This document shows positions 1-6,600 of a stretch of DNA of 8,446 nucleotides, piece after piece. A program made the translations under genes and the position numbers. The notes beneath the pieces were generated by a model. The model was not told where the DNA came from and made no database searches. It was given only the letters and a program-made list of their open reading frames with translations. Within the stretch, counting starts at the first letter, position 1; each line of letters opens with the position of its first letter. Source of the DNA: Bacteroidota bacterium (GTDB lineage: Bacteria > Bacteroidota > Rhodothermia > Rhodothermales > UBA10348); NCBI GenBank assembly GCA_022571135.1, contig JACZYK010000098.1:1-8446 (forward strand), read 5' to 3'.

Positions 1-291
1 TCGGGCACCTGGACATCGGAAACCAACTTCGCGTTCGACGATTCGGGGCGTCTTTTCTTCTCCGACGGCATGAAGACGAGCTGGACCGAGGCGGACGGCG
101 ACACCAGCGACGACGACGGGGCGCTTCCCGAGGACGACGAGGGGCGGCGTTTCTTCGAGCGGATGAAGGAAATCTTCGAGTTCGGAGACGAATCGATCGA
201 AATACTGATCGGCGTAGGAGAGAGCCTGTTCCATAATTTTATGGCGATTGGATCCAGTCTTGAGGTCCGCAATACGGCCGAAGTGCACTAA
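1..291 (+). CDS. 3' end of a plus-strand gene, acidic hypothetical protein (5' partial)
   Basis: The reading frame is open from the first base of the window to a TAA at 289-291, giving 96 visible residues. An ATG lies at position 70, but the frame upstream of it is open and protein-like (for example NFAFDDSGRLFFSDG), so I take this as the C-terminal part of a longer protein. Visible residues 30-47 are very acidic (Asp/Glu with Gly). This could be a flexible linker or a calcium-binding-like stretch, and the sequence does not decide which. After it comes a part that looks helical and amphipathic (RRFFERMKEIFEFGDESIEI), then a more hydrophobic end. I do not recognise the family. It is the only plus-strand gene here and it converges on the lipoprotein gene ending at 397. 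No function is proposed. Confidence 0.6.
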   Translation, partial: SGTWTSETNFAFDDSGRLFFSDGMKTSWTEADGDTSDDDGALPEDDEGRRFFERMKEIFEFGDESIEILIGVGESLFHNFMAIGSSLEVRNTAEVH

Positions 292-396
292 TGTAGGACG
301 GGGATGGACTTGGTACACCTGCCGGGCGTTGGATCTGCATGAATAATAAGTCCAGAACGATATGTCAGGAGTGAAGAAGTCCTCATGATTGCTGAA

Positions 397-915
397 CTAC
401 AGCTCGCTCTCGTCCCTCCAGCGCACGAGCCGCCAGGCGGCCAACGAGTCCTGACGTATGAGCGTGAAATTGACGTTTCCATCCGTTCGGAAAACCTCGC
501 CCTGTTCCAGTGTGACGGTCAAATTGAACGACCGGACCACACGCGAGCGGACGAATGGGATCAATTCGTCCCGGGTAATGATCTGATTCCACTGAAGACG
601 GATCAGATTGGAATTCTGGAACAGCCGACGGGTCGTCTCGAGATCCTGAGAAAATCCCCATTCCCGGTCGACCTGCGCGTCGAAATCCCTCCAGATAAAC
701 GTGAACGATGAATCCAGCAGCGGCTCATAGAGGGACAGATCCCTGAGTTCGTAAGCGTTTCGGAAATTGGTGAAGAAGCCCTCTATCGTGGTGGCGTCCC
801 CGAGCAGGTCTCCGAAAGGATTACCCTCTTCGAGCGCAGGGGCAAACGGATTGCACGACGAAATCCAGACTACGAGGCCTGTCACCGTCAGATATGTGCT
901 TCGCTCGAACCGCAT
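397..915 (-). CDS. Small lipoprotein, NTF2-like domain suspected
   Basis: The protein has 172 residues from an ATG at 915. A TTG two codons upstream is possible but less likely. Residues 1-21 are a lipoprotein signal peptide: a basic start (MRFER), a hydrophobic core, then the lipobox I-S-S-C with Cys21 as the lipidated residue. The mature part has a helical region (about FFTNFRNAYELRD), then a Phe/Trp-rich segment, then alternating beta-like stretches (SFNLTVTLEQGEVF, NVNFTLIRQD) and the ending AWRLVRWRDESEL. This order resembles SnoaL/NTF2-like small alpha+beta domains, but that is a judgement by eye. It is probably anchored in the outer or inner membrane, facing the periplasm or the surface. 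It follows xylB after a 153-bp gap from that gene's stop, and no Shine-Dalgarno sequence precedes the start. Its layout resembles the lipoprotein on the other side of xylB. Function unknown. Confidence 0.75.
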   Translation of the reverse strand: MRFERSTYLTVTGLVVWISSCNPFAPALEEGNPFGDLLGDATTIEGFFTNFRNAYELRDLSLYEPLLDSSFTFIWRDFDAQVDREWGFSQDLETTRRLFQNSNLIRLQWNQIITRDELIPFVRSRVVRSFNLTVTLEQGEVFRTDGNVNFTLIRQDSLAAWRLVRWRDESEL

Positions 916-920
916 ATCCA

Positions 921-964
921 AATATCGGGCTTGCGGAGAAGCGAATCAGTAAAGAATATCGGGC
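921..964 (-). repeat. 10-bp direct repeat upstream of the lipoprotein start
   Basis: The decamer GCCCGATATT (minus strand) occurs at 955-964 and again at 921-930, so the two copies start 34 bp apart. The nearer copy ends 5 bases before the ATG at 915. Both lie between xylB and the lipoprotein, where a promoter or leader for the lipoprotein would be expected. A paired operator is possible. Chance recurrence cannot be excluded from one sequence. Confidence 0.35.
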
Positions 965-1015
965 AGACCCGGAATCGTCCTGGTCGGTCCGAGTGGGCTA
1001 CCGGTCGGCCGGATC

Positions 1016-1038
1016 TGGCGGGCCCAACGGGGCTGCCA
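1016..1038 (-). other. GC-rich hairpin downstream of xylB, no U-tract
   Basis: On the minus strand, TGGC and GCCA form an outer 4-bp stem and GCCC and GGGC an inner 4-bp stem. A small internal loop (one base against two) separates them, and a 4-base loop CGTT closes the structure. It lies about 30 bases after the xylB stop codon. No run of T follows it, so it is not a classical intrinsic terminator. It may protect the 3' end of the xylB transcript, or may simply reflect local GC content. Confidence 0.3.
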
Positions 1039-1068
1039 GGTTCGACGGATTTACCGGCCGGGTCGAAT

Positions 1069-2541
1069 TCAACCCTTCAAAGCCGGGTAAAGCTCTTTGA
1101 AACGGCCATGGATCTCTTCGTACCGCCGACCGATTACCGGGTCCGGCGACGTAGTCTGTCCGACGAAGCAGGTCGCCTCACAGGCCTCTTGAATATTTCC
1201 CCAGAGACCGGACCCGACACCGGCGAGCAACGCGGCACCGACCGCGGCCGCCTCGACGACATCTGTTGTCACGAGCTCGACTTGCAATATATCTGCAAGT
1301 ATCTGCCTCCAGAGTAGACTTTTTGCGCCGCCCCCCGAAATGCGAATGTGATCGGGAGGGAGGATGCCGGACGATTCCAGCAGATCCAGGTTATCCTTTA
1401 GCCCGAAGGCGACGCCCTCCATGACGGCCCGCGTCATGTGCCCCCGACCGTGGCTCAGCGTGATTCCGACGAAGGCGCCCCGTGCGTTCGCATCGGCATG
1501 GGGCGTACGTTCACCGGACAGGTAGGGAAGAAAAATGAGGCCCTCGGATCCCGAATCGACCTCAGAGGCTTCGGCAAACAGGTCATCGAAGCCCACGTCC
1601 GGAGCCAGAGCATCCCGGTACCACTGCATACTGCCGGCCGCCGAAAGCATGACCCCCATCACATGCCACATATCGGGCACGGCGTGGGGAAACGCATGTA
1701 CGCGGCCCTCGGGATCGGTGACGGGGCGGTCGCAGGGGGCGAAGACGACGCCCGAGGTTCCGATCGTAACGGCCATTGTGCCCGGCTCCACGACGCCGAC
1801 TCCCGTGGCCTGGGCTGCCTGGTCGCCTCCACCGCCGAACACGGGCGTTCCCCTATGGAGGCCGGTTGCCTCAGCCGCTTCAGCTGATATTTCGCCCGTT
1901 TTCTGAGTGCCCTCGTGCGTTCGGGGAAGCCAATCCGAAGGCACGTCGAGCGCGGCCAGGATCTCTGATGACCAGTCCCGCGTCGCGAGATCCAGAAAAA
2001 GCGTTCCACCGGCTCCGGCGCGATCGGTCGCATACCCGCCCGTCAGCCGATACCGCACATAGTCCTTCGCAAGCAATATGCATCCGATCTTCTCGTAAAC
2101 CTCCGGTTCGTGGCGGCGCACCCATAGCAGTTTCGGGGCGGAGAATCCGGCAAAAGCATCGTTCCCCGTCAATTCCACCAGTCTTCGCTTGCCGACCAAA
2201 TCCCGAATTTCGTCGCACTCGGAGGACGCTCGCTGATCGTTCCATAGGATCGCAGGGCGAAGGACCTGTCCGTCGCCGCCCAGGAGCACGAGTCCGTGCA
2301 TCTGTCCTGCCATAGAGATTCCTGCTATCTCGTCCGCCTGGCAGCCGGATTTCGCTAGAATGCTTCGGATGCTGAGCTGCGTAGCCGTCCACCACTCGGA
2401 CGGATCCTGCTCGCTCCACAGGGGTCGGGGGGAAAGTAGGTCATGCGGATGCGTGGCAACGGCGGCTATTTCTCCGGTCGCGCTCACGAGAACGGCTTTC
2501 GTAGCCGTCGTCGATACATCCAGTCCAAGTGTGTAATACAC
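1069..2541 (-). CDS. xylB: Xylulokinase (FGGY carbohydrate kinase)
   Basis: This is a 490-residue FGGY-family sugar kinase, the usual length for xylulokinase (EC 2.7.1.17), which phosphorylates D-xylulose to xylulose 5-phosphate with ATP in the cytoplasm and feeds the pentose phosphate pathway. Near the N-terminus is the first phosphate-binding segment GLDVSTTATKAVLV with Asp8. QMHG (80-83) and WNDQR (100-104) match the substrate side of XylB proteins. The second domain carries GGGGDQAA with Asp240, equivalent to the catalytic base Asp233 of E. coli XylB, then IGTSG, LPYLSGERTPH and the late glycine-rich SGGGAKSLLWRQI. The start is GTG at 2541. It gives a normal family N-terminus, and a stop lies a few codons upstream. 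No xylose isomerase, transporter or regulator is nearby, so the physiological substrate is less certain than the family. A related pentulose is possible. Confidence 0.93.
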   Translation of the reverse strand: MYYTLGLDVSTTATKAVLVSATGEIAAVATHPHDLLSPRPLWSEQDPSEWWTATQLSIRSILAKSGCQADEIAGISMAGQMHGLVLLGGDGQVLRPAILWNDQRASSECDEIRDLVGKRRLVELTGNDAFAGFSAPKLLWVRRHEPEVYEKIGCILLAKDYVRYRLTGGYATDRAGAGGTLFLDLATRDWSSEILAALDVPSDWLPRTHEGTQKTGEISAEAAEATGLHRGTPVFGGGGDQAAQATGVGVVEPGTMAVTIGTSGVVFAPCDRPVTDPEGRVHAFPHAVPDMWHVMGVMLSAAGSMQWYRDALAPDVGFDDLFAEASEVDSGSEGLIFLPYLSGERTPHADANARGAFVGITLSHGRGHMTRAVMEGVAFGLKDNLDLLESSGILPPDHIRISGGGAKSLLWRQILADILQVELVTTDVVEAAAVGAALLAGVGSGLWGNIQEACEATCFVGQTTSPDPVIGRRYEEIHGRFKELYPALKG

Positions 2542-2624
2542 GGTCTCAGGCGAAATGAAGGATCGTTAATGCCTGTCTGCGCGGGAACATCGGAGTCAGC
2601 CGAAGACGTCGAGAGGACATCGCA

Positions 2625-2654
2625 CAAGGTTAATTTATAAACTCGGCCTTCAAA
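2625..2654 (-). promoter_or_regulatory. Candidate Bacteroidota-type promoter for xylB
   Basis: On the minus strand, TTTG (2651-2654) is followed after 18 bases by TAACCTTG (2625-2632). Bacteroidota housekeeping promoters are described as TTTG near -33 and TAnnTTTG near -7, about 19 bases apart. The match is 4 of 4 for the first box and one mismatch in the second. The site overlaps the last codons and stop of the upstream lipoprotein gene and would leave a leader of about 75-80 bases before the xylB GTG. It is a pattern match only, and it depends on the organism using this type of sigma factor. Confidence 0.35.
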
Positions 2655-3232
2655 TCACTCCAAGACGGAATTGAGCCGAGTTCCTGATCTGTCCACTCCG
2701 TCAGAATCCAGAGACCGTCCGCCCCCTGCTCGATTATCCATCGCAGACGGCCCTGAACCTCTGTCGGGGCGTCCGGCCGTCGATGGTTGACCCTCAAAAC
2801 GTAGGTCGCGTCGAGCACATAGCGTGAATCCGACACGATAGCGAACGAGCGGTCGTTGAGGGCAATGCCGTGTCCCGAGCTCAGACTCGCAGCAGCCGCC
2901 ATTGACGTGAAATATTGTTCTTCTTGGGTCCGCCCCCAGTTTGCAAAAACCGACTCTCGAGCCTCGGCCGTGGCGGTCGGCTGAAAATTCAGGGCGTCTG
3001 AAAGCGAGCGTCTGTAGTTGAGGGCGTTCATTTCGGAGACGGCGGCCTCGATGTTTTCGATGACCTGTTCGGGGGTATCGGGCTGTGAGTAAGTGCCTGC
3101 CTCGGTGATGGGATCCTCGGGAGACCGTGTCGAAAAAAGAGAACAGGATGAAAGCGCGATCATCATCGCAACCGCGAGTACCGAGAGGTAAACATGTTCC
3201 CTCAAATCGTCTCTCACAATAACGTCTCTCAT
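2630..3232 (-). CDS. Small lipoprotein, NTF2-like domain suspected
   Basis: The protein has 200 residues from the ATG at 3232. A signal peptide with a hydrophobic core (VYLSVLAVAMMIALSSC) ends in lipobox L-S-S-C, so the mature protein is expected to be lipid-anchored. The mature part begins with a Pro/Ser/Thr-rich linker, then a helix-like segment (PEQVIENIEAAVSEMNALNY), a central W-x(6)-E-E-Q-Y-F region, and beta-like strands ending in GLWILTEWTDQE and SWSDLKAEF. This suggests a small alpha+beta NTF2-like fold, judged by eye. The start is uncertain. GTG at 3253 would overlap the methyltransferase stop (GTGA), while TTG at 3205 would give the most compact signal peptide (MREHVYL...). It sits directly after the methyltransferase, so co-transcription is likely. 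Function unknown. Its layout matches the lipoprotein at 397-915. Confidence 0.78.
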   Translation of the reverse strand: MRDVIVRDDLREHVYLSVLAVAMMIALSSCSLFSTRSPEDPITEAGTYSQPDTPEQVIENIEAAVSEMNALNYRRSLSDALNFQPTATAEARESVFANWGRTQEEQYFTSMAAAASLSSGHGIALNDRSFAIVSDSRYVLDATYVLRVNHRRPDAPTEVQGRLRWIIEQGADGLWILTEWTDQELGSIPSWSDLKAEFIN

Positions 3233-3249
3233 TTGAAGGATAGCGTTCC

Positions 3250-3987
3250 TCACCGGGCGGAGCGCCTACTGAAAAGAATCATGCGCGGGGATGATTCGCT
3301 CAGCAGGCCCCCGTCATAGTCGCCGAACAGCGCAAAAATATCGAGGCCTGCCGACTCATAGAATTTTTCAAAATCCGGCTGCCGCAAGAGCGCTACCGAC
3401 TCGAAAAACGTATGGGTCTCTTCTGCGCGAGAGAACGTGAGTTCCTTACGGATCCTGTCGTCCTCGATCCATCGTCTCTGATGGATTGTCGTTTCGCCGA
3501 CGACGCGTTCATCTTCGGGGACAAGACCCTGCTCGACGAACGGGGCGTTGAGAAAGTCCTGAACGACGAATCCTCCCGGGCGCGTGGCCTTCGCCATTGC
3601 GTCAACGGCTCGCTGATGGTCAGCCCAGTCTTCAAAATATCCGAAAGCGGTAAACAGATTCAGTATACCGTCAAAGGAAGCCTCCGAAACGGGATTGCGC
3701 ATGTCGCCCTGGATGAATTCAATCTCCAGTCCCGCTTCAGACGCACGGGTTCGTGCCTGGGTAATCGCGCGCTCCGATAGGTCGAGACCGGTCATCTGGT
3801 AGCCTCTTCGAGCAAATTCGATGGCGTGGCGACCCCTGCCACAGCCGACGTCCAGGAGCGAGCATCCCGCCTCGGGCGCAGCGACGCGTTCGACGAGATC
3901 GGCCAGTTTAGTCGCTTCGGCCTCGTCTCTGTTCTGATAGACGATTTCGTACTCGTCTCGATTAAACCACTGCTCGTACCAGGCCAT
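3250..3987 (-). CDS. Class I SAM-dependent methyltransferase, substrate unknown
   Basis: The protein has 245 residues. I start it at the ATG at 3987 (MAWYEQWFNRDEYEIVY), which looks like a natural family N-terminus. The frame extends to a TTG at 4020, but those 11 extra residues look spurious. Motif I of the Rossmann fold is LLDVGCGRG (44-52). Acidic Asp69 in TGLDLSERAI would contact the ribose of S-adenosylmethionine. GDMR (94-97) fits the adenine-side acidic loop, and FDGILNLFTAFGYF (105-118) is the motif IV region. The C-terminal half (VGETTIHQRRWIEDDRIRKELTF and later) is a beta-rich cap seen in small-molecule methyltransferases of this broad group. Nothing indicates the acceptor. The stop overlaps the possible GTG start of the next gene (a lipoprotein), suggesting one transcript. 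ispH lies 71 bases upstream. Confidence 0.88.
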   Translation of the reverse strand: MAWYEQWFNRDEYEIVYQNRDEAEATKLADLVERVAAPEAGCSLLDVGCGRGRHAIEFARRGYQMTGLDLSERAITQARTRASEAGLEIEFIQGDMRNPVSEASFDGILNLFTAFGYFEDWADHQRAVDAMAKATRPGGFVVQDFLNAPFVEQGLVPEDERVVGETTIHQRRWIEDDRIRKELTFSRAEETHTFFESVALLRQPDFEKFYESAGLDIFALFGDYDGGLLSESSPRMILFSRRSAR

Positions 3988-4058
3988 ATTTCGTGCCGAT
4001 GACCGGCATACCAATTCCAAAAAACAGTTGTCAGCCGCTCAGTCTCAGGGTTAACAAA

Positions 4059-5294
4059 TCATTGTACTGTTTCAGCGTACAGAGCCAGCACGTCCTCCGG
4101 TGACCGGGCGCCCTCGAATGCCCCGCTGACCGTCCGGATCACTTCGTCGAGCAGGATGTCCGGACACGATGCCCCCGCGGTCAGCACAAGAGTGACCGGC
4201 GGATCCTTCATGAGCCAATTCCGGGTACGAACGTACTTCTTTGACTGAACATCGAAGTGCTCGATTTTCGTTCGTCCTTCTATCTGGGCGGCGCTGTTGA
4301 TGAAAAATGTGGGCATGCGGGCAGCGCAGAGTTCCACAAGGTGACTCGTATTGGATGAATTCGCTCCACCGATGATAATGGCGGCGTCGGCACCGGTTTC
4401 GAGGAGCACCCGCGTTGCGTCCTGATTCTCATTGGTTGCGTAACAGAGTGTGTCGCCGGTGTCGGCAAAATGCTCGGAGATTACATCAGCCCCGTAGCGT
4501 TCGAGCATCGCAGCACGAAGCCTTGCCGAGATCGCAGCCGTTTCGGTCGCCAACATCGTCGTCTGATTTACTACGCCAATTCGGATCAGGTCCTTCTCGG
4601 GATTGAAGTCCGGGCTGTACCGGTCAGGGAAACGCTCGAAAAAGGAAGACGGCGGCATCTCACCCGTGATGATGCGTGCGAGATCTTCGGTCTCGTCCAT
4701 GTCCCGGACGACTACGACACGCGTCACCTGTCTGGCGTAGGAAAACGTGGCCCGGGTTTCCTCATGAAACCGCTTTCCGTGGACAACAACCGTGAAATGG
4801 TTCTTGCCGATTCGATCGCTGTGTCTCCAGACTTTCTCGACGAATGGGCAGGTCGTGTTGTACGAGTGGATGTCGACGCCGATCGCCGAGAGCTTCTCCA
4901 TGATCTCGACGGTCGTGCCGAATGCCGGTATGATGACGATGTCCTCGGGCGACAATTCGGAAAAGGGGATGAGTTGTTCGCCGATGGTTGTCCGAAGGAA
5001 CCGAATGCCTCGCGACTCCAGATCCCGATTGACACGGGGGTTGTGGATCATTTCCGAGAGCAGGAAGATCCTTTTATCGGGGTTTTCCTCAATCGCGCGG
5101 TACACGATTTCTATGGCATTCTCGACGCCATAGCAGAAGCCGAAATGTCGAGCCAGCCGGAACTGCACCGGCCCGAAATCCAGGACGGTCGGGGAAAGGT
5201 CTTTCTTTCTGGGATCCAGCTGCCGCCGGATTTCCTTGATCCGCGATACGATCGGGGATCGATAGAACGTGGGTACATTGAACTGGCGGGCCAT
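4059..5294 (-). CDS. ispH: 4-hydroxy-3-methylbut-2-enyl diphosphate reductase
   Basis: IspH (LytB) is a [4Fe-4S] enzyme that reduces HMBPP to IPP and DMAPP in the last step of the MEP pathway, in the cytoplasm. All three cluster cysteines are visible: Cys54 (FGFCYGVE), Cys149 (NTTCPFV) and Cys284 (TLCYATNENQ). Substrate-binding residues are also present: His84 (EMIHNPRVN), His177 and Glu179 (FHEET), and Thr245/246 (NQTTML). At 411 residues it is the long form, with about 45 residues before the first cluster motif, compared with a little over 300 residues for the E. coli type. The start is an ATG at 5294 with no Shine-Dalgarno sequence. Another conserved-looking segment, TAGASCPDILLDEV, lies near the C-terminus. 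The gene follows tgt by 83 bases. Its presence shows that the organism makes isoprenoids by the MEP route. Confidence 0.96.
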   Translation of the reverse strand: MARQFNVPTFYRSPIVSRIKEIRRQLDPRKKDLSPTVLDFGPVQFRLARHFGFCYGVENAIEIVYRAIEENPDKRIFLLSEMIHNPRVNRDLESRGIRFLRTTIGEQLIPFSELSPEDIVIIPAFGTTVEIMEKLSAIGVDIHSYNTTCPFVEKVWRHSDRIGKNHFTVVVHGKRFHEETRATFSYARQVTRVVVVRDMDETEDLARIITGEMPPSSFFERFPDRYSPDFNPEKDLIRIGVVNQTTMLATETAAISARLRAAMLERYGADVISEHFADTGDTLCYATNENQDATRVLLETGADAAIIIGGANSSNTSHLVELCAARMPTFFINSAAQIEGRTKIEHFDVQSKKYVRTRNWLMKDPPVTLVLTAGASCPDILLDEVIRTVSGAFEGARSPEDVLALYAETVQ

Positions 5295-5377
5295 TCGGAA
5301 TAAGGGAGCTTGGCGCGTTGTACTTCCGGGCCGGTGTAACGCCGGGCATATGAGACAGGTTCGACAAATCAGGCGTG

Positions 5378-6502
5378 TTAGAGTCGTCGCTCTATTATCG
5401 GCAGCATCTCATGGGACCAGGAATCAAATCGGTCCTCCAGAATCGCTTGTCGGGCCTGTCGCATCAGCCAGAGATAGAACGTCAGGTTTTGTACCGATGC
5501 GATCTGTAGTCCCAGAATCTCTCCCGCTATGAACAGGTGGCGAAGATAGGATCTGGAGAAGCCCTGTGAGGCATACGATTCGAGACCGGGGTCCACCGCG
5601 GTCAAATCCTCTCTCCACTTCCGGTTTCGGATGTTGATGATGCCTTCGGTAGTGAAGATCATGCCGTTTCGACCATTCCTGGTAGGCATCACACAGTCGA
5701 ACAGATCCACGCCGCGCATCACGCTCTCGATGAGATTCGCGGGCGTTCCCACACCCATCAGGTAGCGGGGTTTTTCACTCGGAAGGATATCGTTCACGAC
5801 CTCGACCATCTCGTACATCTGTTCGGCCGGTTCGCCCACTGAAAGGCCTCCGATCGCATATCCCGGGAAATCCAATTCGATAAGGCGCCGCGCCGATTCG
5901 CGTCGAATATCCGGATAGACGACACCCTGGACGATTCCGAAGAGCGCCTGTTCGTGATCGTATAGCTCGGTCGTTTCGGCAAAGCGCACTTTGCACCGCA
6001 CGGCCCATCTCAGCGTGAGCTCGTTTGATTCTCTCGCGTACTCGATACTCGCATCTCCGGGAGGACACTCGTCCAGGACCATCATTACATCCGCGCCGAT
6101 GCTTCGCTGAATATCCACCACGTTCTCTGGCGTAAACGTGTGATACGACCCGTCGATGTGGCTTTGAAACGCTACGCCGTCCTCGGAAAGTTCTCTGCGT
6201 GAGGCGAGAGAGAACACCTGATATCCACCGGAGTCGGTAAGTATAGGGCCGTCCCAACCGATGAAGGGATGCAGGCCGCCCGCTTTCTCCAGAAGATCGG
6301 TGCCGGGTCTCAGATAGAGGTGGTAGGCGTTCCCCAGAATGATGCCGGCGCGAATTTCATCCCTCAGTTCCCTGGGCCAGACGGCCTTGACGCTTCCCAC
6401 AGTTCCAACGGGCATGAAGATCGGCGTTTCGAAATTCCCGTGAGAAGTCTCGATAACGCCTGCGCGGGCTCCCGAGCAGGTATGCTGAAGTCTGAAATTC
6501 AT
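5378..6502 (-). CDS. tgt: tRNA-guanine transglycosylase lacking its zinc ligands
   Basis: Tgt exchanges guanine 34 of tRNAs with GUN anticodons for preQ1 in bacteria, a step in queuosine synthesis. The 374-residue length is normal. Catalytic residues are intact: Asp90 (LTDSGGYQ), Asp144-Glu-Cys146 (DECPPGD), Gln192 (GIVQG), IGGLSVGE (217-224), and nucleophile Asp269 (LFDCVMPTRNGRNG), equivalent to E. coli Asp264. Cys146 together with Val222 fits preQ1 rather than queuine as substrate. The oddity is near the C-terminus. The E. coli zinc ligands Cys302, Cys304, Cys307 and His333 align without gaps to Leu307, Ser309, Ser312 and Gln338, in ESYASQGFSRSYLRHL and SVQNLTFYLW. The surrounding fold is otherwise well conserved and the frame is intact. 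The start is the ATG at 6502, without a Shine-Dalgarno sequence. It may be a zinc-independent Tgt, a zinc-sparing paralogue, or an enzyme with altered function. Confidence 0.94.
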   Translation of the reverse strand: MNFRLQHTCSGARAGVIETSHGNFETPIFMPVGTVGSVKAVWPRELRDEIRAGIILGNAYHLYLRPGTDLLEKAGGLHPFIGWDGPILTDSGGYQVFSLASRRELSEDGVAFQSHIDGSYHTFTPENVVDIQRSIGADVMMVLDECPPGDASIEYARESNELTLRWAVRCKVRFAETTELYDHEQALFGIVQGVVYPDIRRESARRLIELDFPGYAIGGLSVGEPAEQMYEMVEVVNDILPSEKPRYLMGVGTPANLIESVMRGVDLFDCVMPTRNGRNGMIFTTEGIINIRNRKWREDLTAVDPGLESYASQGFSRSYLRHLFIAGEILGLQIASVQNLTFYLWLMRQARQAILEDRFDSWSHEMLPIIERRL

Positions 6503-6560
6503 GCCGCAAAATATCGAAAACCCGGATCGGCATGAAATAGAGGTAAGGAAGGTCCTTTCT

Positions 6561-6591
6561 TCCGTTGGGTCGGGCTCGTCGCTCCGTTGGG
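6561..6591. repeat. 9-bp direct repeat between mlaD and tgt
   Basis: TCCGTTGGG (plus strand) occurs at 6561-6569 and 6583-6591, starting 22 bp apart, or about two helical turns. The repeat lies just after the mlaD stop and about 60-90 bases before the tgt start. It could be a protein-binding site for tgt control, or chance. Small overlapping hairpins (AAGGA/TCCTT) also lie next to it on the minus strand at about 6545-6558. Confidence 0.3.
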
Positions 6592-6600
6592 GGCCAAAGG

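Noticed and set aside
362..386. Possible bidirectional terminator hairpin between the converging genes (ATG..AGGA / TCCTCAT)
   Set aside because: The stem has only 7 pairs with a 2-base bulge and a 9-base loop, and no T-run on either side. It is too weak to call, although a terminator is expected in this 105-bp gap.
1776..2419. Overlapping open frames of about 179 codons on both strands inside xylB
   Set aside because: Their translations are Arg/Pro/Ser-rich, as expected for shadow frames of a GC-rich gene, and xylB is intact across the region.
4470..5303. A 277-codon open frame on the plus strand opposite ispH
   Set aside because: It lies entirely antisense to a clearly recognisable enzyme with all catalytic residues. 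Its translation has no recognisable domain and an irregular composition. It is explained by the codon pattern of ispH.
5295..5377. CCGG-based inverted repeat and a possible promoter in the tgt-ispH gap
   Set aside because: The stem is broken after 4 pairs and no -10/-7-like box lies at correct spacing from the TTTG in the gap.
5378..6502. tgt as a pseudogene because its zinc ligands are missing
   Set aside because: The frame is full length and all catalytic motifs and the C-terminal helices are conserved. Decay would be expected to leave other lesions.
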